64,000 bases of DNA, taken from assembly GCF_023893635.1 (NCBI RefSeq), contig NZ_JAMWYK010000001.1:124001-188000 (forward strand). Direction: 5' to 3'. Under the pieces are notes generated by a model, which saw nothing but the letters and a program-made list of their open reading frames with translations, ran no database searches and was not told the origin of the DNA. This DNA comes from Fructobacillus apis. Lineage in GTDB: Bacteria; Bacillota; Bacilli; Lactobacillales; Lactobacillaceae. Positions 41,824 through 50,740 of the stretch are shown here, piece after piece (positions within the stretch are counted from its first letter, which is position 1; every line of letters starts with the position of its first letter). A program made the translations under genes and the position numbers.

Positions 41824-44779
41824 TTAGTTCTTGTGTTCTTTCTTTGAGGTCAACTTATCAAAGAGAATGTAGATTAATCCTGCGCCCAGTGTAAGGACAA
41901 GCAAAAGTTGTGTCATCGCGTTTCCAATGTATTCTGCAGCAGTCTTTGGCATGTGCCGCTGACCATCGCGGAATTTATTAAGACGAGAAGCTGCCTGATT
42001 CTCTTCTTTAGCAGCATTCTGAGTGTTCACCGCACTGCTGTCTTTGCTTGAATTATTTTGTCCACTGCCGTTTGTTGGCTGATCACCAGACTTATCGGAT
42101 GGTGTGTTTCCACCATTGTTAGCAGGTGTGTTTCCACCATTGTTTGATGGTGTGTTTCCACCACCGTTGTCATCGTGGTGAATTGGCTTAATAAGTTACC
42201 GTTTCACTTGCGTTAGCCGTCTGTGCGGTTACGTTTGCTTCTGCAGCAACGCCTTCTGGCTGTTCATAGCCATCCACTGTCTTTGGTTCATATCCAGCAA
42301 AGCTTCCGGAGGTTGCATCGGAGCCTGCCACGTGCCAATCACCATACGTCCAGTTTCCGGTAGCGTCGTCCTTCGTTGCCGAACGTTCAAAGTTAACCTG
42401 TTGAACTTCCGGTTGCATGTTTGGCATTGGTTGACCAGTTGTACCGTCCACAAAGTTAATCGTGCGCGTCACTGACTTTTGAACGTCTTCAGGACCGTGA
42501 TCGGATGGTGTTCCAGCCGAACTCTTGTGTTGGTAAGTTACCGTCACGCTGCTATTAGCAGTATTTGCTTTAACGTTGCCTTCTGCAGCAACAGCAGCCG
42601 GTTGTTCGTAACCATCCACTGCCTTTGGTTCATAGTCAGAAAAACTGCCAGATTGTGCATTAGATCCAGCAAGATGCCAGTCACCATATGTCCACTTGCC
42701 CGTGGCTTCATCCTTCGTTGAAGAACGTTCAAAGTCGACATGCTGAATTTCTGCTTGCATGTTTGACATTGGCTGACCTGTTTTACCATCCACGAAATTA
42801 ATCGTGCGCGTCACTGACTTTTGAATATCCTCAGGACCGTGATCAGATGGTGTTCCCGCTGAACGCTTATCTTTGTAGATAAACTTAACGGCTGGAATAT
42901 TATTCATCGTATCCTTGGTTGGCGTTACTTCGTCATTGTTTTCTGCCTTGTCAAAGTCAAAGCCTTGGGCGCTTAGGTCTTCTGGGGTTGCTTTGTCGAA
43001 ATGACCATTGGCAGTCCAATCGCCCGTTGGGGTAAAGGCACCCGTCGACTCATCCACCATTCCCTTCTGGCTCATTTCGACGGATTACGTCGTGGGCTTA
43101 GCCACTTCTTTCCCGTTTTCGTCAACGTAATCAATTTCACGGTTAACCGTCTTCTTGTGGGTTTCTTCGTGTTGCTTACCCTTTACAGTCACAATGGCCT
43201 TTTCACTAAATTGATTACCACTAGGATCCGTGTACGTGTAAGTGATTGGATACATACCTGGCTTTTGGTTATCGACTCGACCATTAAAGTCAACATCCTT
43301 CAGGTTCAATTGGTTACCGTACTCATCTGTTGCAGAGGTCACGTTATCACCAACGTTCCACTTGTCACCAACGGTAATGGTTGAATCATGAACCTTCAGG
43401 GACGCCTTGCTGGCGACCACTGTAATCTTAGCAGTCTTCTTTTGAAGTTCTCCTCGTTGATCTGTAAATTGATACGTCACATCGTAAGTACCTGGTGTGT
43501 GTGGATCAACGTTTCCGTTCACCGTCAGATCCTTCAAATCAACCTTTTCGTTGTTGGAGTTCACGGCCTGTAGGAAATTATCCCCCGCATTCCAGTTTTG
43601 CTTTGGACCAGCGACAATCGTACTATCCTGCACGTTTAGCGTTGACTCATTTGGTGTCTTTGAGTACTTTACTGTGTATTCCGTATTTCCAGAATTTGGG
43701 TCAACCGTCATTGGATCAAATGAGGTTTGCTGATTTGATTCCACATTGTATCCATCGATTGTTGGTGCCTTGATTTCACCAAAGTGATTATTTCCTGAAA
43801 TCAGTTGCCAATCGGTGTAAACCGGTTCATTGTTTGCGTCCAAACTACCCTTTCGACGATAAACAGCTTGTTGAATGGTAGAAGGGGCAATCTTATTTCC
43901 CTTATCGTCCACGTAGTTCACCTTACGTTGAACACTGTTCGTCTGAGCCGGAACAAACTGGAATTTATCAATACTTACCGTCTGTAAATTATAGTCCGCT
44001 CCAGTCGAGGCACCAATGGACAAAGAAAGTGGCGACTCGTAGTCATCAACGGAAATTGTTCGTGTGACGCTGTTATTATAGGTAATGCTCATCTTTCCAG
44101 CACCGTCATAGGTTAATTCGAATGGAAGATCTTTTCCTGCCACTTCCGAACCGTCAAAGTAATAAGGTTCTGATGCGTAACGGAATGGTTGATTTTGATC
44201 CGTTTGATCAACATCACTGTGGAATCCTGCCATGTATGGTTTGGCAAAATCTCCCCAACCTGGTGCATCCCACGTATCGAACACAAATCCGGAAGACTTA
44301 GGCAATCCCTTCACAGAGATTCCTCCTCCTTGATAACCGATGTCACCGTTTTTACCATGGTGGAACGCCATTCCGATTCCATCTCCACCCGCATTGTTAT
44401 CAATCTTGGATCCAAGGTTAATCCGACCCTTGATGGTGAATGGTACTTTTCCATTAATCTTTGTCTTTAAGGTGATATTACCGTCTTGACCATCTGTATC
44501 CTGAGTCAACGTTGTCGTATTACTTGCATGATCATAGGTCGCGTTACCACCAACCTTGAAGTATTTTTCAAAGTTGCTTGAATCAACGGTCACCTTCAAA
44601 TCTTCATTTGACACAGTACCGCTATCATCACTATCAGATTCAGCTCTTGGCTGCACACTGTCAGCGGAAACCATTTGGTTAACACCAGCAGAAGCAATAG
44701 AAATCATAGCTAACCCAGTCATTCCAGTTACTAAAAACTTTTTTGCTTTATAAAGCTTGTATGTTTCTTTCAATGCCAT
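41824..44779 (-). pseudogene. L-type lectin / MucBP adhesin disrupted by a stop codon and a frameshift
   Basis: Three fragments form one ancestral protein of about 980 residues. 44779-43085 encodes a KxYKxGKxW-like signal peptide ([15 protein letters not shown]), an L-type lectin domain (about 50-290, with [10 protein letters not shown]), a MucBP-type domain, two Ig-like modules and the start of another MucBP. A TAA at 43085-43087 interrupts PTT-x-SVEM in frame; the next codons continue the domain, so CAA to TAA is likely. The second piece (to 42188) holds two and a half MucBP repeats. A one-base shift at about 42188-42191 then moves the frame; after it come three 8-residue NNGGNTPx repeats and a wall anchor with MPKTA instead of LPKTA. 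GGAGGAATCGC precedes the first ATG. The truncated first piece might still be secreted but could not be anchored. Confidence 0.85.
42100..42171 (-). repeat. Three 24-base tandem repeats (Gly-Asn-Thr-Pro linker)
   Basis: Codes for successive NNGGNTPx units just before the anchor of the lectin adhesin pseudogene. Confidence 0.75.
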
Positions 44780-44834
44780 GCGATTCCTCCAAATTGTCCC
44801 AACCCCCTATTTACGCCCACCAGTCAGTCGTAAA

Positions 44835-44869
44835 CAAAAACACACCCCACCAAACGAAGGAGTGTGTTC
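44835..44869 (-). terminator. Leader terminator upstream of the lectin adhesin
   Basis: AACACACTCC / GGGGTGTGTT hairpin followed by TTTTT on the minus strand, between the promoter and the start codon. Readthrough must occur for the adhesin to be made, suggesting attenuation. Confidence 0.65.
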
Positions 44870-44952
44870 TTGGAATTCAGGATGTTGACACTCATCCGTT
44901 ACGGAGAGCTCATATACTTTTGTTGGGTTGTCTTTTTTTTAATTACACTACT

Positions 44953-44980
44953 ATTATAACCGAATTAGAATAATTGTAAA
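44953..44980 (-). promoter_or_regulatory. Promoter of the lectin adhesin gene
   Basis: Minus-strand TTTACA (44975-44980), 16 bases, TATAAT (44953-44958), giving a leader of about 165 bases that contains a terminator. Confidence 0.65.
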
Positions 44981-45071
44981 CATTAGGTAACATTGGTCAC
45001 TGTTATGTCTTTTATAAAAAGCGCCGTTATGCACATAGCCATTTATTTGTCCTTCATCCCGTTATTAGAAC

Positions 45072-45107
45072 AAAAAAGAGCCCCGGAAAATTTCCGAGGT
45101 TCTTTTT
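45072..45107 (-). terminator. Terminator of the repeat adhesin gene
   Basis: GAACCTCGGAAA / TTTCCGGGGCTC hairpin with T-run, just after the stop codon. Confidence 0.85.
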
Positions 45108-45122
45108 AACGGACTAACTTGA

Positions 45123-48100
45123 TTAGTTCTTGTGTTCTTTCTTTGATGTCATCTTATCAAAGAGAATGTAGGTCAATCCAGCACCGAGTGCGAGCACAAC
45201 CAAAGCACGCGCCATCATGTTGTCAGCGTATTCCTTAGCTGTCTTTGGCAAGACGTGGTGTTCAGCCGTAGGGGTTACCTTGGCTTCACTTGGGTGACGA
45301 CCGTCATTGGTATCTTGGTTAACCTTAACATCAGTGTTAATCGCTTGATCAGCTTGGTTCAAGTCATCTGAGAAGTCATCCCAGTCAGAGTCCTTGTCAC
45401 CGTTCAAGCCGTTCAACTTGTTGTGTGCGTTTTGGGCATCGTTGTCAATCTTGTCCTTGGCCTTCTTCTTTTCATCAGGGGTCAAGTTTGGCAAGTTATC
45501 AATCTTCTTCTTGGCGTCGTTAGCACCGTTATCGATATCCTTGTGTCCAGCGTCCTTGGCGTCGTTAAAGATAGCGTGCTTTCCTTTGTTCTTGGCATCA
45601 TCAACACCGCCCTTATCGGTGGCGCTATCAACATTGCCCTTCGCCTTGTTAGCGTCGTCGTCAATCTTGTCCTTGGCCTTCTTCTTTTCATCAGGAGTCA
45701 AGTTCTTCATGTGATCGACTTTATCCTTGGCCTTGTTGGCATCGTTGTCGATATCGTTCTTAGCACCGTTCTTATCATTTTCGTCGGTGTCGCCCTTGGT
45801 ATCGTTATCGATGGCGTTCTTACCATTGTCGCTATCATTGTTAAAGTCGCTAGGGTTCGTGTCCCCATCAATCTTCTTCTTGGCGTTGTTGGCATCGTCG
45901 TCAATCTTGTCCTTGGCCTTCTTCTTTTCATCAGGGGTCAAGTTAGGCAAGTTATCAATCTTCTTCTTGGCATCGTTGGCATCGTTATTGATATCCTTCT
46001 TAGCCTTGTCCTTAGCGCCACCGTTGGCGTCATTAGCGTCATCCGCTTTTTTAGCATCGTTATCGATATCTGACTTACCCTTGTTAGCGGCATTATCAAA
46101 GTCGGTCTTGTTTTGACCTTTATCAACATCACCCTTTGCCTTGTTGGCATCGTTGTCGATATCGTCCTTGAACTTCTTCTTCTGATCAGGCGTCAAGTTA
46201 GGCAAATTATCGATTTCGCCCTTCTTCTTGTTGGCTTCGTCGTCGATGGCCTTCTTGGCGTTGTTCTTGTCACCGGCGGTATCGTTGTCGCTGTTGGCAT
46301 CGTTACCGTCGTTATCGATGGCCTTCTTACCCTTGTCAGTAGCATCGTCAATGCCCGCCTTATCCTTGGCGTTGTCGACGTCGCTCTTAGCCTTGTTGGC
46401 GTCGTTATCAACCTTAGCCTTGGCGTCCTTCTTTTGATCAGGCGTCAAGTTAGGGAGGTTGTCAATTTCGCCCTTCTTCTTGTTGGCTTCGTCGTCGATG
46501 GCCTTCTTGGCGTTGTTCTTGTCACCGGCCGTATCGTTGTCGTTGTTGGCAGCGTCACCGTCATTGTCGATGGCTTTCTTACCGTCGTTGGTATCGTTAT
46601 CGATATCACCCTTGTTGGTGTCACCATCAATCTTGTTCTTAGCCTTGTTGGCATCATCGTCAACCTTAGCTTTGGCATCCTTCTTTTGATCTGGGGTCAA
46701 GTTAGGCAGGTTATCGATGTCGCCCTTCTTCTTGTTGGCTTCGTCATCGATGGCCTTCTTGGCGTTGTTCTTATCACCGGCCGTATCGTTTTCGTTGTTG
46801 GCATCGTTACCGTCGTTGTCGATGGCTGCCTTACCCTTATTCGTGGCATCATCGATTCCAGCCTTATCCTTGGCGTTGTCGATATCGTTCTTGGCCTTGT
46901 TAGCGTCGTCATCGACCTTGTCCTTGGCCTTCTTCTTTTGATCAGGGGTCAAGTTAGGCAAGTTATCGATGTCGCCCTTCTTCTTGTTGGCTTCGTCGTC
47001 GATGGCCTTCTTGGCGTTGTTCTTATCACCGGCCGTATCGTTTTCGTTGTTGGCGTCGTTACCGTCGTTGTCGATGGCTGCCTTACCCTTATTCGTGGCA
47101 TCATCGATTCCAGCTTTATCCTTGGCGTTGTCGATATCGTTCTTGGCCTTGTTAGCGTCGTCATCGACCTTGTCCTTGGCGTTCTTCTTTTGATCAGGGG
47201 TCAAGTTAGGCAAGTTATCGATGTCGCCCTTCTTCTTGTTGGCTTCGTTATCGATGTCAGACTTAGCACCGTTCTTGTCAGAGTCATTTTGGGCGTCGTT
47301 TCCATCGTTATCGATGTTTGTCTTACCATTGGTCTTGGCTTTGTCGATGTCATCTTTGTTCTTAGCGTTATCGACATCATTCTTAGCGTTGTTAGCGTCG
47401 TTATCAACCTTGTCCTTGGCCTTCTTCTTTTCATCAGGAGTCAAGTTAGGCAAGTTATCAATCTTTTTCTTGGCGTCGTTTGCATCGTTATCGATGTCGG
47501 CCTTAGCACCACCCTTGGCACCGGCGTTATCGGCATCGTTGTTGATGTTGTCGATACCCTTCTTCTTTTTGTCATCGATGTCGTCCTGACCCTTAGCATT
47601 GTCGACATCATTCTTAGCATTCTTAGCGTCGTTGTCGATGTTGGCCTTGGCCTTGTCTTTGTCGGCTTGTGGAATGTTTGGGTCGTTATCAATCTTGTTC
47701 TTGGCTTTACCAGCGGCATCATCGATATCGGCCTTGGCTTTACCCTTGGCTTCGGCGTCGTTGGCATCGTTGTTGATGTTGTTGATACCGTTGTTCTTAC
47801 GGTTGTTGATGTCATCTGGGGTTGTTCCCTTGTCAACGTCATCCTTGGCGTTGTTGGCATCAGTGTCGACTTTGGCCTTTGCCTTGTCCTTATCGTCTTG
47901 AGGGATGTTCAAACCGTCAATCTTCTTAGCAGCGTCAGCGGCGTTATCAATATCCTTCTTGGCATTGTCCTTTGCAGCGTCAGCGTTAGCAGCGTCGTCA
48001 TCCGCTTGGTCAGCCTTCTTGTTCAAGCCGTCCAAGTCGTTAACGAAGTCCTTGTGCGTGTCTTCGCCGTTGATGTCATCGTGGAACTTCTTCTTTTGAT

Positions 48101-48899
48101 CTGGTGTTAAGTGCTTCTTATTATCAACGTTCTCGTTGGCGTTCTTCTTCAACTGGTCAATCAAGGCGTTGTTGAAGGCGTCACCGAAGTCGTTGTATCC
48201 CAAGGTACGGACTGATGACCAGATTGGGTGGTAACCAGTTGTTGTCGTATCAGATGAGAACATCGCGGTAATCTTGTCCGAATCAACAATCTTAACAGGC
48301 TTGATGTTAATCTTTAAGGTTGACGTACCACCGACGTTTGAGCCGGCATCAAAATCATTACTGTAAATATTGTTCTTCGGTTGCAAGGTGGTCGTATTAC
48401 CAGAAGCAGGCGTCAAGATAGGATTATCCGTCTTTGACGTCATGGATGGTGAGAAGGCCATGTCAAAGTACGAGTGACGACCAGCACCAGAAGTTGACAA
48501 CATTGGAACCTTAAAGGTTAGGTTCATGGTGAATGTATTGCTTGCTTTATCATACTGCAAGCCATCGAATGAGAACTTGATTTCATTGAAGTGGCTAATA
48601 TCACCGTTAGCCGTTCCCCAAGATTTCTGCAAGCTTTCTGGAACCGACGATTTATCAGGTGTTTCGTTATAGTGCTTGAAGTAGTCGGTGCTTTGTCCGA
48701 ACCAGTAAGGACGGGCTCCGTCATCATCGGCGGAGGCCTTCATTCCGGCTGGGAATGAAGGGATTGAAACCGCCTGGGTCAAGCCTTGGGCCGAACCAGC
48801 AACGGTTAATCCAATCACACCGGCAAAGAGCCATTTCTTACCGGCTTTGTACATCTTATAATGCTTTGTTACTCGCGTTTCTGTTGAATGCTTCAACAT
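45123..48899 (-). CDS. Repeat-rich cell-wall-anchored protein with LPKTA anchor
   Basis: 1258 residues. The N-terminus carries a KxYKxGKxW signal peptide (KHYKMYKAGKKWLFAG) and is followed by a unique head of about 220 residues (GARPYWFGQSTDYFKHYNET onward). Residues about 270-1180 are extremely biased to Asp, Asn, Lys and Ala, made of helical repeats built on LPNLTPDxKKKAKDKxD. Three central copies follow an 84-residue (252-base) period. The C-terminus has HHVLPKTAKEYAD, a hydrophobic helix and SKKEHKN. It is probably an adhesin or stalk. The ATG at 48899 has GGAGG 10 bases upstream; the TTG at 48905 is too close to the site. Its C-terminus is nearly identical to that of the lectin pseudogene. 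Confidence 0.85.
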   Translation of the reverse strand: MLKHSTETRVTKHYKMYKAGKKWLFAGVIGLTVAGSAQGLTQAVSIPSFPAGMKASADDDGARPYWFGQSTDYFKHYNETPDKSSVPESLQKSWGTANGDISHFNEIKFSFDGLQYDKASNTFTMNLTFKVPMLSTSGAGRHSYFDMAFSPSMTSKTDNPILTPASGNTTTLQPKNNIYSNDFDAGSNVGGTSTLKINIKPVKIVDSDKITAMFSSDTTTTGYHPIWSSVRTLGYNDFGDAFNNALIDQLKKNANENVDNKKHLTPDQKKKFHDDINGEDTHKDFVNDLDGLNKKADQADDDAANADAAKDNAKKDIDNAADAAKKIDGLNIPQDDKDKAKAKVDTDANNAKDDVDKGTTPDDINNRKNNGINNINNDANDAEAKGKAKADIDDAAGKAKNKIDNDPNIPQADKDKAKANIDNDAKNAKNDVDNAKGQDDIDDKKKKGIDNINNDADNAGAKGGAKADIDNDANDAKKKIDNLPNLTPDEKKKAKDKVDNDANNAKNDVDNAKNKDDIDKAKTNGKTNIDNDGNDAQNDSDKNGAKSDIDNEANKKKGDIDNLPNLTPDQKKNAKDKVDDDANKAKNDIDNAKDKAGIDDATNKGKAAIDNDGNDANNENDTAGDKNNAKKAIDDEANKKKGDIDNLPNLTPDQKKKAKDKVDDDANKAKNDIDNAKDKAGIDDATNKGKAAIDNDGNDANNENDTAGDKNNAKKAIDDEANKKKGDIDNLPNLTPDQKKDAKAKVDDDANKAKNKIDGDTNKGDIDNDTNDGKKAIDNDGDAANNDNDTAGDKNNAKKAIDDEANKKKGEIDNLPNLTPDQKKDAKAKVDNDANKAKSDVDNAKDKAGIDDATDKGKKAIDNDGNDANSDNDTAGDKNNAKKAIDDEANKKKGEIDNLPNLTPDQKKKFKDDIDNDANKAKGDVDKGQNKTDFDNAANKGKSDIDNDAKKADDANDANGGAKDKAKKDINNDANDAKKKIDNLPNLTPDEKKKAKDKIDDDANNAKKKIDGDTNPSDFNNDSDNGKNAIDNDTKGDTDENDKNGAKNDIDNDANKAKDKVDHMKNLTPDEKKKAKDKIDDDANKAKGNVDSATDKGGVDDAKNKGKHAIFNDAKDAGHKDIDNGANDAKKKIDNLPNLTPDEKKKAKDKIDNDAQNAHNKLNGLNGDKDSDWDDFSDDLNQADQAINTDVKVNQDTNDGRHPSEAKVTPTAEHHVLPKTAKEYADNMMARALVVLALGAGLTYILFDKMTSKKEHKN
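46463..47210 (-). repeat. 252-base tandem repeats inside the repeat adhesin gene
   Basis: Three successive units with exact 252-base spacing (marked by identical blocks starting near 46465, 46717 and 46969). The last two are almost base-identical, pointing to recent duplication; flanking units are more diverged. Confidence 0.8.
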
Positions 48900-48936
48900 A
48901 GACAAACTCCCTCCAATTTCTTTTTGTCACCAATAT

Positions 48937-48978
48937 AAAAAACCAAGCAACCGCTTGGACATGCCTCGCATTGCTTGG
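48937..48978 (-). terminator. Leader terminator upstream of the repeat adhesin
   Basis: CCAAGCAA (5' strand) pairs with TTGCTTGG, followed by TTTTTT, about 40 bases before the start codon. An internal CCAAGC-ggtt-GCTTGG hairpin offers an alternative pairing of the same 3' strand. Confidence 0.65.
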
Positions 48979-49136
48979 ATCGACTCAGTATTCAAAGAGG
49001 GTTGGTTCAATCGTGTTCGAACATGTTTGTTATATTCGTAACTTTTCAGTTATATTTTACACACGTATCCTTTAAAAATACAATAGTATTTCGTATATTT
49101 CTAATCAAATTCTGAATTAATTTACATTTTTAGAAT

Positions 49137-49172
49137 AAAAAAAGCAGCCCTTGGTAGGTGCTGCTTTTTTTA
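49137..49172 (-). terminator. Terminator of guaA
   Basis: AAGCAGCACC / GGGCTGCTT hairpin with flanking A and T runs, after the guaA stop at 49198. Confidence 0.85.
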
Positions 49173-49197
49173 CTTCTCTCTTTTTATATGGGTTTCT

Positions 49198-50739
49198 CTA
49201 TTCCCATTCCACCGTTGCTGGTGGCTTAGCCGTGATGTCGTAGACTACACGGTTAATGTGGTCAACTTCGTTTACGATTCGAGAAGATACCTTCTGCAAA
49301 ACGTCCCATGGCAAACGGGCAAAGTCAGCCGTCATTCCGTCGATTGACGTAATGGCACGGATGGCAATCGTGTATTCGTACGTACGGAAGTCACCCATGA
49401 CTCCAACGGACTTGTTGTTCGTCAAGACCGTAAAGTACTGCCAAACATCCCCTTGCAATCCTGCCTTAGCGATTTCGTCACGCAAGATCCAGTCGGATTC
49501 ACGCACGATTTCCAAGCGGTCTTCGGTGATGGCACCCATCACACGAATTCCAAGACCGGGTCCTGGGAATGGCTGACGCCATACCAATTCATGGTCCATG
49601 TTGAGCTGTTCACCCAATTCACGAACTTCATCCTTGAAGAGCGTGTTCAATGGTTCAATCAACTTGAACTGCATGTCTTCAGGCAAACCACCAACGTTGT
49701 GGTGAGACTTAATCGTCTGGGCAGTTTCCGTACCAGATTCGATCACGTCCGTGTAAAGCGTTCCCTGAGCCAAGTAGTCCATTCCGTTCAACTTCGTTGC
49801 TTCGTCATTGAAGACTTCAACGAACTCGTTACCGATAATCTTACGCTTTTGTTCAGGATCCGTGATGCCTTCCAACTTAGACAAGAAACGGTCTTGGGCA
49901 TCAACCTTGATGATGTTCAAACCGAACTTACCACCAAGCATTTCCATGACCTGGTTCGCTTCGTTCTTACGGAGCAAACCGTGGTCAACGAAGATACAAG
50001 TCAATTGGTCACCGATGGCCTTTTGCAAGAGCACACCAACGACGGATGAATCAACGCCACCAGACAAACCGAGAAGGACCTTCTTGTCCCCCACTTCCTT
50101 ACGGATGACGTCGATTTGTTCGTCGATGAATTCGGCCATTGACCAAGTTGCCTTGGCACCGGCGACCTTCATCACGAAGTTCTTGATGATTTCCTTACCG
50201 TGTTCTGAAAGCGTCGTTTCAGAGTGGAACTGAACGCCGTAGAGTCCAGCTTCATCGTTTGCGATGGCAGCGATTGGTGTCTTGTCAGAACCAGCAGCCA
50301 CCTTGAAGCCTTCTGGCAACTTGGTTACGTTGTCAGAGTGAGACATCAAAACGATTTGCTTTTCAGGGGTTCCTTCAAACAACTTTGAAGGAGCCGTTTG
50401 CGTGATTTCAGTTTGACCGAATTCACCGTTACCTGGGTTAGCTTCAACCTTACCGCCCAAATGCCAGGCAATCAGTTGCATACCGTAACAAACACCAAGA
50501 ACTGGGATTCCCAATTCAAAGATTTCAGGGTCAATCGTGAAGGCGTCTTCGTCGTAAACTGACTTAGGTCCACCTGACAAGATGATTCCCTTCGGGTTGT
50601 ATTCCTTTACTTCAGCAGCCGTCATCTTGTTTGACTTCAACTCTGAGTAAACACCCATTTCACGAACACGGCGTGTAATCAATTGGTTGTACTGTGAACC
50701 GTAGTCCAGTACCAAGATTTTGTCGTTTGCTTGAACCAT
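49198..50739 (-). CDS. guaA: GMP synthase (glutamine-hydrolysing)
   Basis: Converts XMP to GMP using glutamine and ATP. The class I glutamine amidotransferase domain is intact (GVCYGMQ with the nucleophilic Cys; QFHSE with the His and Glu). The ATP pyrophosphatase P-loop reads [14 protein letters not shown], and the C-terminal dimerisation domain ends in PPATVEWE. Length is 513 from the ATG at 50739 (GGAAAGGG upstream). It begins 1 base after the guaB stop, so guaB-guaA is one operon under the purine riboswitch. Confidence 0.96.
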   Translation of the reverse strand: MVQANDKILVLDYGSQYNQLITRRVREMGVYSELKSNKMTAAEVKEYNPKGIILSGGPKSVYDEDAFTIDPEIFELGIPVLGVCYGMQLIAWHLGGKVEANPGNGEFGQTEITQTAPSKLFEGTPEKQIVLMSHSDNVTKLPEGFKVAAGSDKTPIAAIANDEAGLYGVQFHSETTLSEHGKEIIKNFVMKVAGAKATWSMAEFIDEQIDVIRKEVGDKKVLLGLSGGVDSSVVGVLLQKAIGDQLTCIFVDHGLLRKNEANQVMEMLGGKFGLNIIKVDAQDRFLSKLEGITDPEQKRKIIGNEFVEVFNDEATKLNGMDYLAQGTLYTDVIESGTETAQTIKSHHNVGGLPEDMQFKLIEPLNTLFKDEVRELGEQLNMDHELVWRQPFPGPGLGIRVMGAITEDRLEIVRESDWILRDEIAKAGLQGDVWQYFTVLTNNKSVGVMGDFRTYEYTIAIRAITSIDGMTADFARLPWDVLQKVSSRIVNEVDHINRVVYDITAKPPATVEWE

Positions 50740-50740
50740 A

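Noticed and set aside
46100-47500. CRISPR array
   Set aside because: The regular repeats are in-frame protein-coding units of 252 bases with no short repeat-spacer structure; no cas genes nearby.
46113-48110. 665-codon open frame on the + strand opposite the repeat adhesin
   Set aside because: It is the mirror of a highly biased Asp/Asn/Lys repeat gene, giving an artificial Val/Leu/Ile-rich product. It has no ribosome site and repeats with the same 252-base period; the minus-strand gene has a signal peptide and wall anchor.
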